Positions 54,134-63,328 of a stretch of DNA of 64,000 bases are shown here, piece after piece; the stretch's first letter is position 1; each line of letters starts with the position of its first letter. Source of the DNA: Tropicimonas sp. IMCC34011 (lineage in GTDB: Bacteria; Pseudomonadota; Alphaproteobacteria; Rhodobacterales; Rhodobacteraceae); contig NZ_QMEJ01000001.1 of the NCBI RefSeq assembly GCF_003390865.1, forward strand, positions 1,240,001-1,304,000, given 5' to 3'. The notes beneath the pieces are model-generated. The model searched no databases, was not told the origin of the DNA, and saw nothing but the letters and a program-made list of their open reading frames with translations. The translations under genes and the position numbers were made by a program.

Positions 54134-55189
54134 ATGATGGATCAAACGCACCGGGAGGAGACGGAGCCGTCAGAGGACTTCGCGCAGTTCGAGCCGCAGC
54201 GCCGCGGGTGGCTCGGGAAGACGCTCTACTTCATCCATACACACCCCGCCATCATCCCGCTCGCGGTGCTGGCAGCGGCGATTGTTGTCTTCGGCCTCGT
54301 TCTTGGGACGCGCTTCTTTTCTCCCTTCTCACTGACACTGGTGCTTCAGCAGGTCATGATCGTCGGCATCGTGGCGATTGCCCAGACACTGGTGATCCTC
54401 ACCGCAGGGATCGACCTGTCGGTGGGCGCGATCATGGTTTGCTCTTCCGTCGTCATGGGACAATGCACCTTCCGCTACGGACTGCCTCCGGAAATCTCGA
54501 TCGTCATCGGCCTGGCCTTCGGCACGCTCTGCGGGCTGGTTTCGGGCATCCTCGTGGCCATCGTTCGCTTGCCGCCATTCATCGTGACACTGGGGATGTG
54601 GCAAATCGTGCTTGCGGCCAACTTCCTCTATTCGCGGAATGAGACGATCCGCTCCCAGGACATCGCCGACCAAGCACCGATCCTGCAATTCTTCGGCCGC
54701 AACATCGAGGTTGGGGGCGCGGTCTTCACCTACGGCGTCATCGCGATGCTGATCCTCGCGGCAGTCGTGCACTACCTTCTGACTTGCACCGCCTGGGGCC
54801 GGCACGTCTACGCGGTAGGTGACGACCCCAAGGCGGCCGAGCTCGCGGGGGTCCGCTCGCGCAATGTCCTTCTCACGGTGTATGCGGGATCCGGGCTGAT
54901 CTGCGGCTTCGCCGGCTGGACGCTCATCGGCCGGCTGGGGTCGGTCTCGCCGACCGCGGGGCAGCTCACCAACATCGAGACGATCACCGCCGTGGTCATC
55001 GGGGGGACCTCGCTCTTCGGAGGGCGCGGCAGCGTTATCGGCAGCCTCTTCGGAGCGCTGATCGTCGGCACCTTTTCCATGGGCCTTCGCATGGCGGGAA
55101 CCGACCCGCAGTGGACCTACCTGCTGATCGGCGTACTCATCATCGTAGCCGTCGCCTTCGATCACTTCGTTCGGAGGGCCGCGGCATGA
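54134..55189 (+). CDS. Sugar ABC transporter permease (RbsC/FrcC type)
   Basis: 351 residues from ATG 54134 (54137 also possible). About nine to ten hydrophobic segments. VILTAGIDLSVGAIMVCSSVV near residue 95 and VIGGTSLFGGRGSVIGSLFGALIVG near residue 295 are the family's two signature blocks. The cytoplasmic loop GRHVYAVGDDPKAAELAGV contacts the ATPase. Its stop overlaps the ATPase gene. Confidence 0.92.
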   Translation: MMDQTHREETEPSEDFAQFEPQRRGWLGKTLYFIHTHPAIIPLAVLAAAIVVFGLVLGTRFFSPFSLTLVLQQVMIVGIVAIAQTLVILTAGIDLSVGAIMVCSSVVMGQCTFRYGLPPEISIVIGLAFGTLCGLVSGILVAIVRLPPFIVTLGMWQIVLAANFLYSRNETIRSQDIADQAPILQFFGRNIEVGGAVFTYGVIAMLILAAVVHYLLTCTAWGRHVYAVGDDPKAAELAGVRSRNVLLTVYAGSGLICGFAGWTLIGRLGSVSPTAGQLTNIETITAVVIGGTSLFGGRGSVIGSLFGALIVGTFSMGLRMAGTDPQWTYLLIGVLIIVAVAFDHFVRRAAA

Positions 55190-55956
55190 CCAGCGATTTC
55201 CTGATGACTGCCGAGGGCATCACCAAGACTTACGGCCGTGTTGTCGCGATGGACGGCGTCGACTTTGACCTGCGCCGGGGCGAGGTTCTCGCCGTCATCG
55301 GCGACAACGGGGCCGGCAAGTCCACCCTGATCAAGGCGCTCTCCGGGGCGATCGTGCCCGACAGCGGCAGGATTACCCTCGACGGCAAGCCGATCCGCCT
55401 GCCGAACACACAAGCTGCGCGGGCGCTGGGGATCGAGACCGTATATCAGGACCTCGCGCTCTCGCCTTCGCTCTCGATCACGGAAAACATCTTCATGGGA
55501 CGCGAGCTGCGTCGGCGGGGGCCCCTCGGCTCCGTTCTGCGAATGCTCGATCAGGAGCGGATGGACGAAGCCGCCCGCCGGGAGCTCCGCGAGCTCGGCC
55601 TGCTGACCATCCAGGACATTCGCCAGCCCGTCGAGACGCTCTCGGGAGGCCAGCGGCAGGGCGTGGCCGTGGCCAGGGCCGCAGCTTTCGGCTCCAGCGT
55701 CATCATCCTGGACGAACCCACCGCGGCGCTCGGGGTGAAGGAATCCCGTCAGGTCCTGCAGATCATAAAGGACATTCGCGATCGGGGGATCTCGATCATC
55801 CTGATCAGCCACTCGATGCCACATGTGTTCGAGGTCGCAGACAGAATTCACGTTCATCGCCTGGGAAGGCGTCTCTGCGTTCTCGACCCGGGGGACTGCA
55901 CACCCTCGGATGCAGTCGCATACATGACGGGCGCGAAGAGCTGGGAAAACACCTGA
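55186..55956 (+). CDS. Sugar ABC transporter ATP-binding protein, single-domain (FrcA type)
   Basis: 256 residues from ATG 55186. Walker A IGDNGAGKSTLIKAL near residue 40, signature LSGGQRQGVAVARAA and Walker B VIILDEPTAALGVKE are intact; the switch His is in LISHSMPHV. One ATPase domain only, as in FrcA/fructose-type importers, unlike the tandem RbsA. It is the last gene of the pentose operon. Confidence 0.9.
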   Translation: MTSDFLMTAEGITKTYGRVVAMDGVDFDLRRGEVLAVIGDNGAGKSTLIKALSGAIVPDSGRITLDGKPIRLPNTQAARALGIETVYQDLALSPSLSITENIFMGRELRRRGPLGSVLRMLDQERMDEAARRELRELGLLTIQDIRQPVETLSGGQRQGVAVARAAAFGSSVIILDEPTAALGVKESRQVLQIIKDIRDRGISIILISHSMPHVFEVADRIHVHRLGRRLCVLDPGDCTPSDAVAYMTGAKSWENT

Positions 55957-56084
55957 AGCCTTGTCGAAGGGCTTTGTGACGCGAAGCCTGCCTGGGTTTG
56001 CGATCGCAAGTCCAACAAAACGGCCGAACATAACGTCTAGCCAACATCAACCGGTCCTGCGTGGCGCCGACTTTGGCGCATCCC

Positions 56085-56972
56085 TCAGTTCGGGGCGGGT
56101 ATCGCACATACCTCACTTTTTCCGCCGCCGCCCTCCTGGCTCTGCAGCCTTGCGATCGCAACGTGCAGCTGATCCCTCAACCCGCGCATTTGCGTGATTT
56201 CGCGGGCGAGTTGTGCTGGATCGGCGGCACGAGCAAGGATGGTCGCGGCCATCCCTCCCGGCGCTCGCCCCGTCAGGCGGCACGACGCCGTGACGACAAG
56301 ATTCCAGGGCCGTGCGATCCGCCCCCCCAAGGCTTCGATCCGCGTAATGATCTTGCGATCCTCGTGGCAGGGAATGGCGCTGAAGCCACCTGCGGACAGG
56401 TAGGTCCCCGTGCGGAAGGCAAGGCTCGCCCCAGGCGTCTGTCCATGTCGCGGAAGGGGATCGTGAGGGCTGGGCGCTTGCAGGCCGTCGAGCTCGGCCT
56501 GCAGGGCGGCAACCGCGTCTTCCAACATGCCATGATGCTGCACCATGTCGGGCAGTCGCGCGAATTCGGCCGGGTCCGGCACGACCCTGCCGCAAACGAC
56601 GTCCGCCACCTGCAGTCCTTTCCGGACACACTGCGCCCAGCCGGGCATTACGGTACAGTCGGCGTCCGTGGTGGCGAGGATCGAAGCCCTCGGGGCCGCT
56701 TTGAGCGCCACCTCCATTCCCAGCCGACGGGCTTCGCCGACGCCGTTCGGAAGGTTTCCGGCATCCAGCACGGCGACCGGCAGGTCGGTGAAGGCATGTG
56801 CGATCCGGACTGTGTCGTCCGTGCAGCCGTTGGCAATGACGATGACGTCCACATTCGTACCGCGACACAGTGCGGACAGGGCGAACGGCAAGCGCGAGGC
56901 TTCGTTCCGCGCCGGTATGGCCACGATCAGGCCGCTGGCGCCCCAACCGGGCGGCAGGTGCAGCGACGTCAT
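56085..56972 (-). CDS. Glycosyltransferase family 2 of a four-gene cluster
   Basis: 295 residues. GLIVAIPARNEASRLPFALS and VDVIVIANGCTDDTVRIAH form the nucleotide-binding fold, and LATTDADCTVMPGWA has the metal-binding DxD motif near residue 103. GASLAFRTGTYLSAGGF and HEDRKIITRI (the ED acceptor-side motif) follow. It is the last gene of a minus-strand run with an acyl-CoA-dehydrogenase-like protein, a PIG-L deacetylase and a methyltransferase, each overlapping the next. The acceptor is unknown. Confidence 0.85.
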   Translation of the reverse strand: MTSLHLPPGWGASGLIVAIPARNEASRLPFALSALCRGTNVDVIVIANGCTDDTVRIAHAFTDLPVAVLDAGNLPNGVGEARRLGMEVALKAAPRASILATTDADCTVMPGWAQCVRKGLQVADVVCGRVVPDPAEFARLPDMVQHHGMLEDAVAALQAELDGLQAPSPHDPLPRHGQTPGASLAFRTGTYLSAGGFSAIPCHEDRKIITRIEALGGRIARPWNLVVTASCRLTGRAPGGMAATILARAADPAQLAREITQMRGLRDQLHVAIARLQSQEGGGGKSEVCAIPAPN

Positions 56973-57559
56973 GGCGCGCGCCTTTCCAGCGGCCCGAAAA
57001 GGTCGATCCGATGCCGAGGATCGCCGGGTTGCGCCGGGACCATGGGGCGGAGCGTCGCGGCGGCGAAGCGCTGCAAGGCGTCACACCCCTCGAGCGGGTT
57101 TCCGGACGGCCCGAGCCACGTGACAGCAAGCACCTCGGCGCAAGGCCAGCGCCGGTCCAGCTGTTCGGCAAGGAGCGTCAGTCCGGCCGGATCGAGGAAG
57201 TAGAGAATTTCCGAAAGCACGATCAGATCAAACGGGCCCGGCGGCAGATCGCAGGGCAGGAACGCCTCGAGGAAGGTGCCTTCCGGCACGGAGACGCGGG
57301 CGGTCTCCAGCGCGCTCTTCACGGCATCGATCCCGGTATAGGCCGCGCTGCGCTGGATCAGCCTGCGGGCCAGTTCCCCGTTGCCGCAACCGATCTCGAG
57401 GGTATGAGCGTAGCGGGCGAGTGGCAACGCGGCGAGCGTCGCCTCGAACCGCCTCTGTTCATATGTCGACGAGCGGAAGTTCCACGGATCGTCCGATTGG
57501 GCATACAGATTTTCGAGATGCGAAAGAGTGACGGCCATGGCGCTATCCGCTTCGCTCAT
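56969..57559 (-). CDS. NodS-like SAM-dependent methyltransferase
   Basis: 196 residues from ATG 57559, which overlaps the PIG-L stop by 17 bases; an ATG at 57538 is also possible. SDDPWNFRSSTYEQRRFEAT is the NodS-family start, HTLEIGCGNGELARRLI the SAM motif I near residue 60, and DLIVLSEILYFLDPAGL motif IV. NodS N-methylates deacetylated aminosugar oligomers. A methyltransferase of this type after a deacetylase points to N-methylation of a freed amine, an inference from the family. Confidence 0.83.
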   Translation of the reverse strand: MSEADSAMAVTLSHLENLYAQSDDPWNFRSSTYEQRRFEATLAALPLARYAHTLEIGCGNGELARRLIQRSAAYTGIDAVKSALETARVSVPEGTFLEAFLPCDLPPGPFDLIVLSEILYFLDPAGLTLLAEQLDRRWPCAEVLAVTWLGPSGNPLEGCDALQRFAAATLRPMVPAQPGDPRHRIDLFGPLERRAP

Positions 57560-58220
57560 CGTAGATTTCGGGACCCTGGGCGAACATCTCGGCAAAGCCG
57601 GCAGGCATCGTGAAACCGTCCGGATCATCGAAGATCACGTGGCCCTGCTGGCTGGCATGGGCTGCGATTGCGCGTGACTTCAAGGCCGCGTCCACTGGGT
57701 AGGTGATGCGCCGGGTGCCAGGAACCCTGGGGGCCTGTCCGCGCCCGAGCCAGCGCGACCAGATCGGATAATACAGCAGATGCAGCTGCGGATGTCGTGC
57801 GCGAAGGATCTCGGCGATGGCGGCCGTCGTGACATGGTCGCAATGGGGATCAAGGGGCGATGGGGCAATGAGAATGCGGCAGCCAAGCCCTTGGATCAGG
57901 GCTTCAAATGCCCGGATGACAATGTCCCGGGGCACGTCGTGCAGGGCCGCATCGGGATAGCGCAGGCAGGTCAGATCCGTCCTCGGATCGCCACCAAGGA
58001 TCGATACGGCGTCGGCCAGCTCGCGGGCGCGGAGTTCGGTGAGATCAAGCGCGCTCCTCGGATGCGAGGCCGCCCCGTCGGTCAGGCAGACCACGTGGGC
58101 GGGTTTTCCGCTCTGCCAGCGATCGGCCAGCAGCGCACCGCATCCCAACACCTCGTCGTCCGCGTGGGGGGCGAGGATCAAGCACGGCGTGTCACCCGAC
58201 AGATCGACCGCGTCATCCAT
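57543..58220 (-). CDS. PIG-L/LmbE-family deacetylase
   Basis: 225 residues from ATG 58220, overlapping the upstream gene's stop by eight bases. PCLILAPHADDEVLGCGALL carries the zinc-binding His-x-Asp-Asp, and PSPLDPHCDHVTTAAI the second His pair. The family removes N-acetyl groups from GlcNAc-containing lipids or thiol precursors. It lies between an acyl-CoA-dehydrogenase-like gene and a NodS-like methyltransferase. Confidence 0.87.
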   Translation of the reverse strand: MDDAVDLSGDTPCLILAPHADDEVLGCGALLADRWQSGKPAHVVCLTDGAASHPRSALDLTELRARELADAVSILGGDPRTDLTCLRYPDAALHDVPRDIVIRAFEALIQGLGCRILIAPSPLDPHCDHVTTAAIAEILRARHPQLHLLYYPIWSRWLGRGQAPRVPGTRRITYPVDAALKSRAIAAHASQQGHVIFDDPDGFTMPAGFAEMFAQGPEIYDERSG

Positions 58221-59238
58221 GCCAGACGTCCGACAGCGGTCCCTTCCGCGCAAGGAGGATCCGTCCGGAACGTTGCTCCATCGCGTCTCGAGCGACCTGA
58301 CGACAATAGGTCGCCAGATCGCGCGCGATCCGCCCCGTGTCCGAACCGCGCGCGAAATGCGCGAGCCCGACGCTCCTTTCCACCGCGGCAATGGTGTCCT
58401 GCGCAAGCTCTTCGGTCAGCAATCGGGCCTGGATCGACAAGGCCACCGCACGCTCCGGGTCATTGCTGCCCGACGGCCCCTGAGCAACTTGCGCAGCTTT
58501 TTCGATCAATCCGAACGCGGCCAGCGACCTCCCCAGAAGTGGGGTCAGCCGGGAGATCTGAGCCTCTGTCTCCAGCCGGTTCAAAGCGGAGAGGTAATCC
58601 CGCGCGGCGCCGATCAGACCGAACGTGCCCCCCAGCTGAAGCGCGGCGATGCGCCAGACACCGCCCACGAAGCTCGGCTCGATGTGATAAGCGCCCGCCT
58701 CGCCGATCCATGTTGGCGCCAGACCTGCTAGATCGACGTCGCCCGACACCGTCGCTCGCATGCCGAGCATGTCCCAGGTTTCGGGATGATGCCGGGCAGG
58801 ATCGGTCACGTCGACCAGTGCCAGGCGGCATGCGCCATCGTGGAGTACCGTCACCAGCGCGTCCGTGACGATCCCGAGGCCCGACGCATATCGCTTGCGT
58901 CCTGACAGAACGGCATCGCTCAGGGTCACCGGAGGATCGCCGTCCGCCCCCCATACACCGAGGATCGCCCCCGCCGGTGCGGAGCCGGGGGCATGACGCT
59001 CGACCAGCTGACGGGCGTTCACATGACCTTCGCACAAACGCGCAAGCGGTAGATTGGCTTCGGCAAGGGCAACGAGGGAACGGGCAAGATCGACGGGGTG
59101 GTCGTCATCCAGCATGCCGCTGTTCAGCACCGCCCGCATCGTGCCGTCCAGCGATGCTCCGGCATCTTCGGCCGGGGCCGCGTCGCGACAAGTCGCCAGG
59201 ATTGATGTTCTGAAATGCAAGGAAGGCCGGTTGCGCAC
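58213..59238 (-). CDS. Acyl-CoA-dehydrogenase-like protein
   Basis: 341 residues from GTG 59238, a little shorter than ordinary acyl-CoA dehydrogenases (about 380). The centre DAVLSGRKRYASGLGIVTDAL, then MLGMRATVSGDVDLAGL, is the beta-domain of the family. The helical C-terminal domain with LGGTFGLIGAARDYLSAL follows, but the usual catalytic Glu context is not recognisable. It may act on a carrier- or CoA-bound intermediate. It is the first gene of the four-gene run. Confidence 0.75.
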   Translation of the reverse strand: MRNRPSLHFRTSILATCRDAAPAEDAGASLDGTMRAVLNSGMLDDDHPVDLARSLVALAEANLPLARLCEGHVNARQLVERHAPGSAPAGAILGVWGADGDPPVTLSDAVLSGRKRYASGLGIVTDALVTVLHDGACRLALVDVTDPARHHPETWDMLGMRATVSGDVDLAGLAPTWIGEAGAYHIEPSFVGGVWRIAALQLGGTFGLIGAARDYLSALNRLETEAQISRLTPLLGRSLAAFGLIEKAAQVAQGPSGSNDPERAVALSIQARLLTEELAQDTIAAVERSVGLAHFARGSDTGRIARDLATYCRQVARDAMEQRSGRILLARKGPLSDVWHG

Positions 59239-59640
59239 CGTCTGATCCAGTCGCGATTAGCGGAGCACTACGACCTGCCCGAAGGTTGCAACGTTCCTTG
59301 GCCTACTTGCGTTCCGAGAGCGAGACGTTCGGCACGCCTCCATCCGAGGGGGGGGCATTAAGAGGCGCAGATCAACCTCAAAGCACATATCTTATCAGCA
59401 GTATAAATGCTTTAGGCTGATGGCGGAGGAGGTGTCCGTCACAGCGCCATGCGACTGACGTATAAAACATTGGTTTTAATACATTTTTAATGGAGAAACG
59501 TCAGCAAAGTGTTATGCAAGTTGTTTTGCAATACACCGTTGCCCTCGGGCGACCGTCGTCGGCATCAAGGGCGGCGAACGTATCGGTCATTCGGCGCCTC
59601 GACCCTCGGGCTGCTGATCGTTTGACGGTGCTGGCGCAGA
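59239..59640. other. Divergent gap upstream of the four-gene cluster
   Basis: About 400 bases without a recognised gene. The part from 59385 to 59515 is A/T-rich and probably holds promoters for one or both sides. No clear -35/-10 pair or operator was settled. Confidence 0.35.
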
Positions 59641-60012
59641 CCAGCATCCTCGAGCCCCCACGCCGAGGCGGTGAACATCGCGCAGTTCCTCATCAGCGCG
59701 AACATCGGCGGCGTCGGCACCATACCGCGGGAATTGCTCCGCGACGTCCTGTCGGGCATCTTCTAGGTATTGATTCTCGCTTGCCTCGCCGCCTCCATGA
59801 TCGAGGTCGTTATGCAGGCGGGCTTCACCGACCCCGTGGAGGGTTTTGTTGCCCTAGTGCGGGGCGGCCATTCCGAGATGACGGTGCTTGCGATCATCGC
59901 CGGCGCCGACCTCGGCTGTATCGTGGCGCACCATCTGCTGCGCCTGCTGATCGTGATCGCAGGCGCGCCGCTAGTCGCGCGCCTGCTCGGCGTGAAAAAA
60001 CTGGAGACCTGA
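59641..60012 (+). pseudogene. AbrB-type (putative ammonia monooxygenase) membrane protein remnant
   Basis: In one frame the sequence reads AEAVNIAQFLISANIGGVG and TIPRELLRDVLSGIF, a TAG stop at 59764, then VLILACLAASMIEVV, GFTDPVEGFVALVRGGHSEM and VLAIIAGADLGCIVAHHLL to the end at 60012. The GG-x-SEM and VAHH-x-LR blocks are those of the AbrB/PF05145 membrane family. The N-terminal two thirds are missing and a stop interrupts the rest. Confidence 0.6.
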
Positions 60013-60014
60013 TC

Positions 60015-60989
60015 ATGCGAGTCCATATCCTCGACGACTGGTTCGATACGCTGCGCGGCCTGCCCAGCTACGAAAAGATGGCCGGGCACGACGTGACCGT
60101 CTGGACCGACCGCGCCGGCTCCGAGGACGAGCTGGTTGAGCGGGTCGCGGACGCCGAGGTCTTGGTGCTGATGCGCGAACGCACGAAGGTAACGGACAGC
60201 CTGGTGGCGCGCCTGCCGAACCTGAAGCTCGTCAGCCAGCGCAGCGTCTGGCCGCATGTTGACGTGGAGGCCCTGACCCGGCGCGGCATCGTGCTCAGCT
60301 CCAACCTGCACAGCGACAGCCACTGCGCGGCGGCGGCGGAACTGACCTTCGCGCTGCTGCTGAACGCCGCGCGGCAGCTTCCGGCCCAGACCGCGGCGGC
60401 GCGCGAAGGCCGCTGGCAGATCGGCGTCGGCAAGACCCTGTCGGGCCGCACGCTCGGGATCTACGGCTACGGGCGGATCGGCCGGGCGGTTGCGGGCTAC
60501 GCTCGCGCCTTCGGCATGAACGTGGTCTGGTGGAGCTCGGAGGCGGGCCGCGAACGCGCCCGCGCCGACGGCGAACCGGTGGCCAAAAACCGCGAGGCGT
60601 TCTTTTCCGGGTGCGATGCGATCTCTCTGCACCTGAGGCTGAAGCCGGGCACGCAGAGCGTCGTCACGAAGGACGACCTGATGCAGATGAAGCCCGACGC
60701 GATCATCGTGAACACCTCACGCGACGGGCTGTTCGCACCGGGTGCGCTGAAGGAGGCGCTGGACGCGGGGCGGCCGGGCTGCGCGGCCCTGGATGTCTTT
60801 GACGAAGAGCCGGTGACGGATCCGAACCACCCGCTCCTGGGGCACCCGCGCGTCATCCCCACGCCGCACATCGGCTACGTTACCGAGGAAGAACTCGATG
60901 TGCATTACCACGACATCTACGACCAGGTGAACGCCTTCGCCGAGGGAGCGCCGATCAACGTCGCCAATCCCGAGGTCCTCGGGCGCTGA
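60015..60989 (+). CDS. D-2-hydroxyacid dehydrogenase (NAD-dependent)
   Basis: 324 residues from ATG 60015, three bases after the AbrB remnant stop. The NAD-binding fold is LGIYGYGRIGRAVAGYARAF near residue 145. The catalytic Arg is in NTSRDGLFAPGAL, the Glu in VFDEEPVTDPNHPL and the His in PTPHIGYVTEEEL, all three in place. It interconverts a 2-keto acid and a D-2-hydroxy acid. It converges with a catabolic minus-strand set and may belong to the same pathway. Confidence 0.9.
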   Translation: MRVHILDDWFDTLRGLPSYEKMAGHDVTVWTDRAGSEDELVERVADAEVLVLMRERTKVTDSLVARLPNLKLVSQRSVWPHVDVEALTRRGIVLSSNLHSDSHCAAAAELTFALLLNAARQLPAQTAAAREGRWQIGVGKTLSGRTLGIYGYGRIGRAVAGYARAFGMNVVWWSSEAGRERARADGEPVAKNREAFFSGCDAISLHLRLKPGTQSVVTKDDLMQMKPDAIIVNTSRDGLFAPGALKEALDAGRPGCAALDVFDEEPVTDPNHPLLGHPRVIPTPHIGYVTEEELDVHYHDIYDQVNAFAEGAPINVANPEVLGR

Positions 60990-61058
60990 GACGCGCCCGG
61001 GTGCGCCGGCGCAGCACAGGTCGCCCCGGCGCCCGTAAGCTTCGGGACGGGCCTGGGG

Positions 61059-61829
61059 TCAGCGGAAGCCGCCTCCGCCGCTGACGTAGACCGGGTCCGC
61101 GGTCATGAACTGGCAAGCGTCCGAACACAGGAAGAGCACCAGCTCGCCAAGCTCGTCGGCCTCGGCGTTGCGCTTCATGGGGATCGCCTCGGTCAGCGCG
61201 CGCGACATCTCCTCGCTCGTGCCCGAGGACGCCTGGAACTGCGTGTTCACCGCCGCGGGAGCGATCGGGATGCAGCGGATGTTGCGGTCCGCGAATTCCC
61301 GCGCGACTCCCAGCGACATGGTGACCACCGCCCCCTTCGCCGCGGCGTAGTGCACAGAGGTCCCCGGTCCGCCGCGCTTGTGCGCCATGCTCGCGACGTT
61401 GATGATGGTGCCGCCCCCGGCCGCGATCATGTGCGGCAGCACCTCCTGCATCCCGTAAAACGTGCCGCGTACGTTCAGGTCGAACGAGGCGTCATAGAGC
61501 GCGTCGTCTACCTCGAGAAAGCCGCAGCGCTTGAGCGCGGAGCCGGCGGAGTTGAACAGGAAGTCGATGCGCCCGAAACGCTCCATGCCTGCGTCGACGA
61601 AGGTGCGAACGTCGGCGCGCTTCATCACATCGCACCGCGTCGTGACGGCTGCGCCTCCCTCGGCCTCGACCATCTCGACGGTCTTGGCGAGCCCCGCCTC
61701 GTCGATGTCGCCGCAGATCACGTTGGAGCCCTCGCGCGCGAAAATCACCGCTGCAGCGCGCCCGAGCCCGCTCGCCGCGCCGGTGATCGCGATGGTCTTG
61801 CCTTTGAAGTAGTCGGGTGTCCGTGCCAT
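61059..61829 (-). CDS. Short-chain dehydrogenase/reductase
   Basis: 256 residues from ATG 61829. TIAITGAASGLGRAAAVIFA is the TGxxxGxG cofactor loop. FNSAGSALKR corresponds to the NNAG block, NVASMAHKRGG contains the catalytic Ser, and VHYAAAKGAVV the Tyr-x3-Lys. Asp after the second strand (CGDIDEAGLA) favours NAD(H). It stands 23 bases after the flavoprotein gene in a minus-strand run. Substrate unknown. Confidence 0.88.
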   Translation of the reverse strand: MARTPDYFKGKTIAITGAASGLGRAAAVIFAREGSNVICGDIDEAGLAKTVEMVEAEGGAAVTTRCDVMKRADVRTFVDAGMERFGRIDFLFNSAGSALKRCGFLEVDDALYDASFDLNVRGTFYGMQEVLPHMIAAGGGTIINVASMAHKRGGPGTSVHYAAAKGAVVTMSLGVAREFADRNIRCIPIAPAAVNTQFQASSGTSEEMSRALTEAIPMKRNAEADELGELVLFLCSDACQFMTADPVYVSGGGGFR

Positions 61830-61852
61830 GTCTTTCCTCGTTTCCGCGCCGC

Positions 61853-63328
61853 TCAGGAGGCCGCGCGCTGGGTGTCGTTGCGATGCGTGACCGCGTCCTT
61901 GCCGGCGATGCGGCCGAAGACGGCGCCACGCAGAACCGAGGTCGCGCCGGTGTAGCGGCCGTAGTAGAGGCCCATGGTCTCGCCCGCCGCATAGAGTCCC
62001 CCGATAGCCCGCCCGTCGTGGTCGACCACCCGCGCGGCGGTGTCGCAGCGCAGCCCGCCGAAGGTGAAGCAGTTGGCGGAACTGATCGGCCAGGCGCGGA
62101 ACGGACCGCGCGCGATGGGCCGCGCCCAATTGGACTTGGGCGGGTCGAGGCCCTCGGTCGCCAGACCGTCCAGTTCCAGCGGGCTGAAGTCGCCGTCGCC
62201 GCAAGCCGCGTTGAAGCTCTCGACCGTGTCCGCCAGCGCCGCCGCCGGCACGCCGATCTGCGCGGCCAGCGCGTCGAGTGTCGCCGCTTCGAAGGGCTTT
62301 TCCGACGACCGGACGGTGCGCTGCCAGTTCGGCACGTCGTCGAGCCCGGCATCTGTCACAACGTAGGCGACACCGCCGGGCAGACGGTTGATGATACGGG
62401 CGATGTTCTCGTAGATCGCGTCCACCGCGTCCGAAGCCTCGTCCACGAACCGCTTGCCGGACTGGTTGACGAGGATCCCGTAGGGGAAGTTGAAGACGAT
62501 AGCTTCGGATTCGCCCGAGCGCGGGTCGATCGGCTCGGCGTGGTACTCGCTGAAGTCGCCGCAGGGCGCCGCGCCTGCGTCGAGCGCCATCTGAACGCCC
62601 TCGCCGCGGTTGTAGTAGCCGCCGCGTGCCACGGGCCGGATGTACCGCGCGGCAGGGCCGTAGTAGCGCGCCTGCATCTCGGAGTTTCCCTCGAACCCGC
62701 CGCAGGCCAGAACCACGCAACCGTTGAAATGGATCGGTCCCTGCGACGCGGACAGCGCCCGGAGGCCGGTGATCTGCCCGGTGTCGGGATCGGTCACGAG
62801 CCCGCGCGCGGTCGTCTCGTAGTAGAACGTGACACCGAGTTCCTCGGCCGCCGCCGCCAGCGCGTCAATCAGCGCTTGGCCGCCGCCGACGGGGCTGATC
62901 CGCGTGGTCGATTGCGTGATCAGGTAGCTCGGCATCTCCGAGAAGGTGACGCCGTAGCTCTTGAGCCACGACAGTGTCGGCCCCGCTTCGGCCGCGAGCG
63001 TGCCGATGATTTCGGGGTCCGTGAACGACAGCGCCTTGAGAATTCCGGGCCAGTCCTCGTGCGGGCGCATCGTGTCCTGAATGAGCCCGGGATCGAGGTG
63101 GAAGCCGGAATTGGCCATGAAATGCTCTTCGAAGTCGTCGGACACCTCGTCCTCGGACTTCATGCGCATGAAGGCTTCGGTCCAGCGGGTGTTGCCACCG
63201 CGCTCGTCCGGCGTGGCGCGTTCCAGCACCGCGACGCGCGCGCCGGTCTCGGCCGCAGACACGGCCGCCGAGAGACCGGCGATACCGCAGCCCGCGACGA
63301 TCAGGTCGTAGCTTTCCACAGTCATCAT
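61853..63328 (-). CDS. FAD-dependent oxidoreductase (fumarate reductase/ketosteroid-dehydrogenase family)
   Basis: 491 residues from ATG 63328 (63325 also possible; GGAGGGG precedes both), overlapping the SnoaL-like gene stop. DLIVAGCGIAGLSAAVSAA is the FAD dinucleotide-binding motif, PVGGGQALIDALAAAA and VVLACGGFEGNSEM further conserved blocks, and AIGGLYAAGETMG the C-terminal FAD contact. The family reduces or desaturates enoate or steroid-like substrates. With the SDR, NTF2-like protein and aldehyde dehydrogenase it suggests breakdown of a cyclic or unsaturated compound. Confidence 0.85.
   Translation of the reverse strand: MMTVESYDLIVAGCGIAGLSAAVSAAETGARVAVLERATPDERGGNTRWTEAFMRMKSEDEVSDDFEEHFMANSGFHLDPGLIQDTMRPHEDWPGILKALSFTDPEIIGTLAAEAGPTLSWLKSYGVTFSEMPSYLITQSTTRISPVGGGQALIDALAAAAEELGVTFYYETTARGLVTDPDTGQITGLRALSASQGPIHFNGCVVLACGGFEGNSEMQARYYGPAARYIRPVARGGYYNRGEGVQMALDAGAAPCGDFSEYHAEPIDPRSGESEAIVFNFPYGILVNQSGKRFVDEASDAVDAIYENIARIINRLPGGVAYVVTDAGLDDVPNWQRTVRSSEKPFEAATLDALAAQIGVPAAALADTVESFNAACGDGDFSPLELDGLATEGLDPPKSNWARPIARGPFRAWPISSANCFTFGGLRCDTAARVVDHDGRAIGGLYAAGETMGLYYGRYTGATSVLRGAVFGRIAGKDAVTHRNDTQRAAS

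Noticed and set aside
60990-61058. Bidirectional terminator between converging genes
   Set aside because: Several short GC palindromes are present, but no single stable stem followed by a T-run could be defined.
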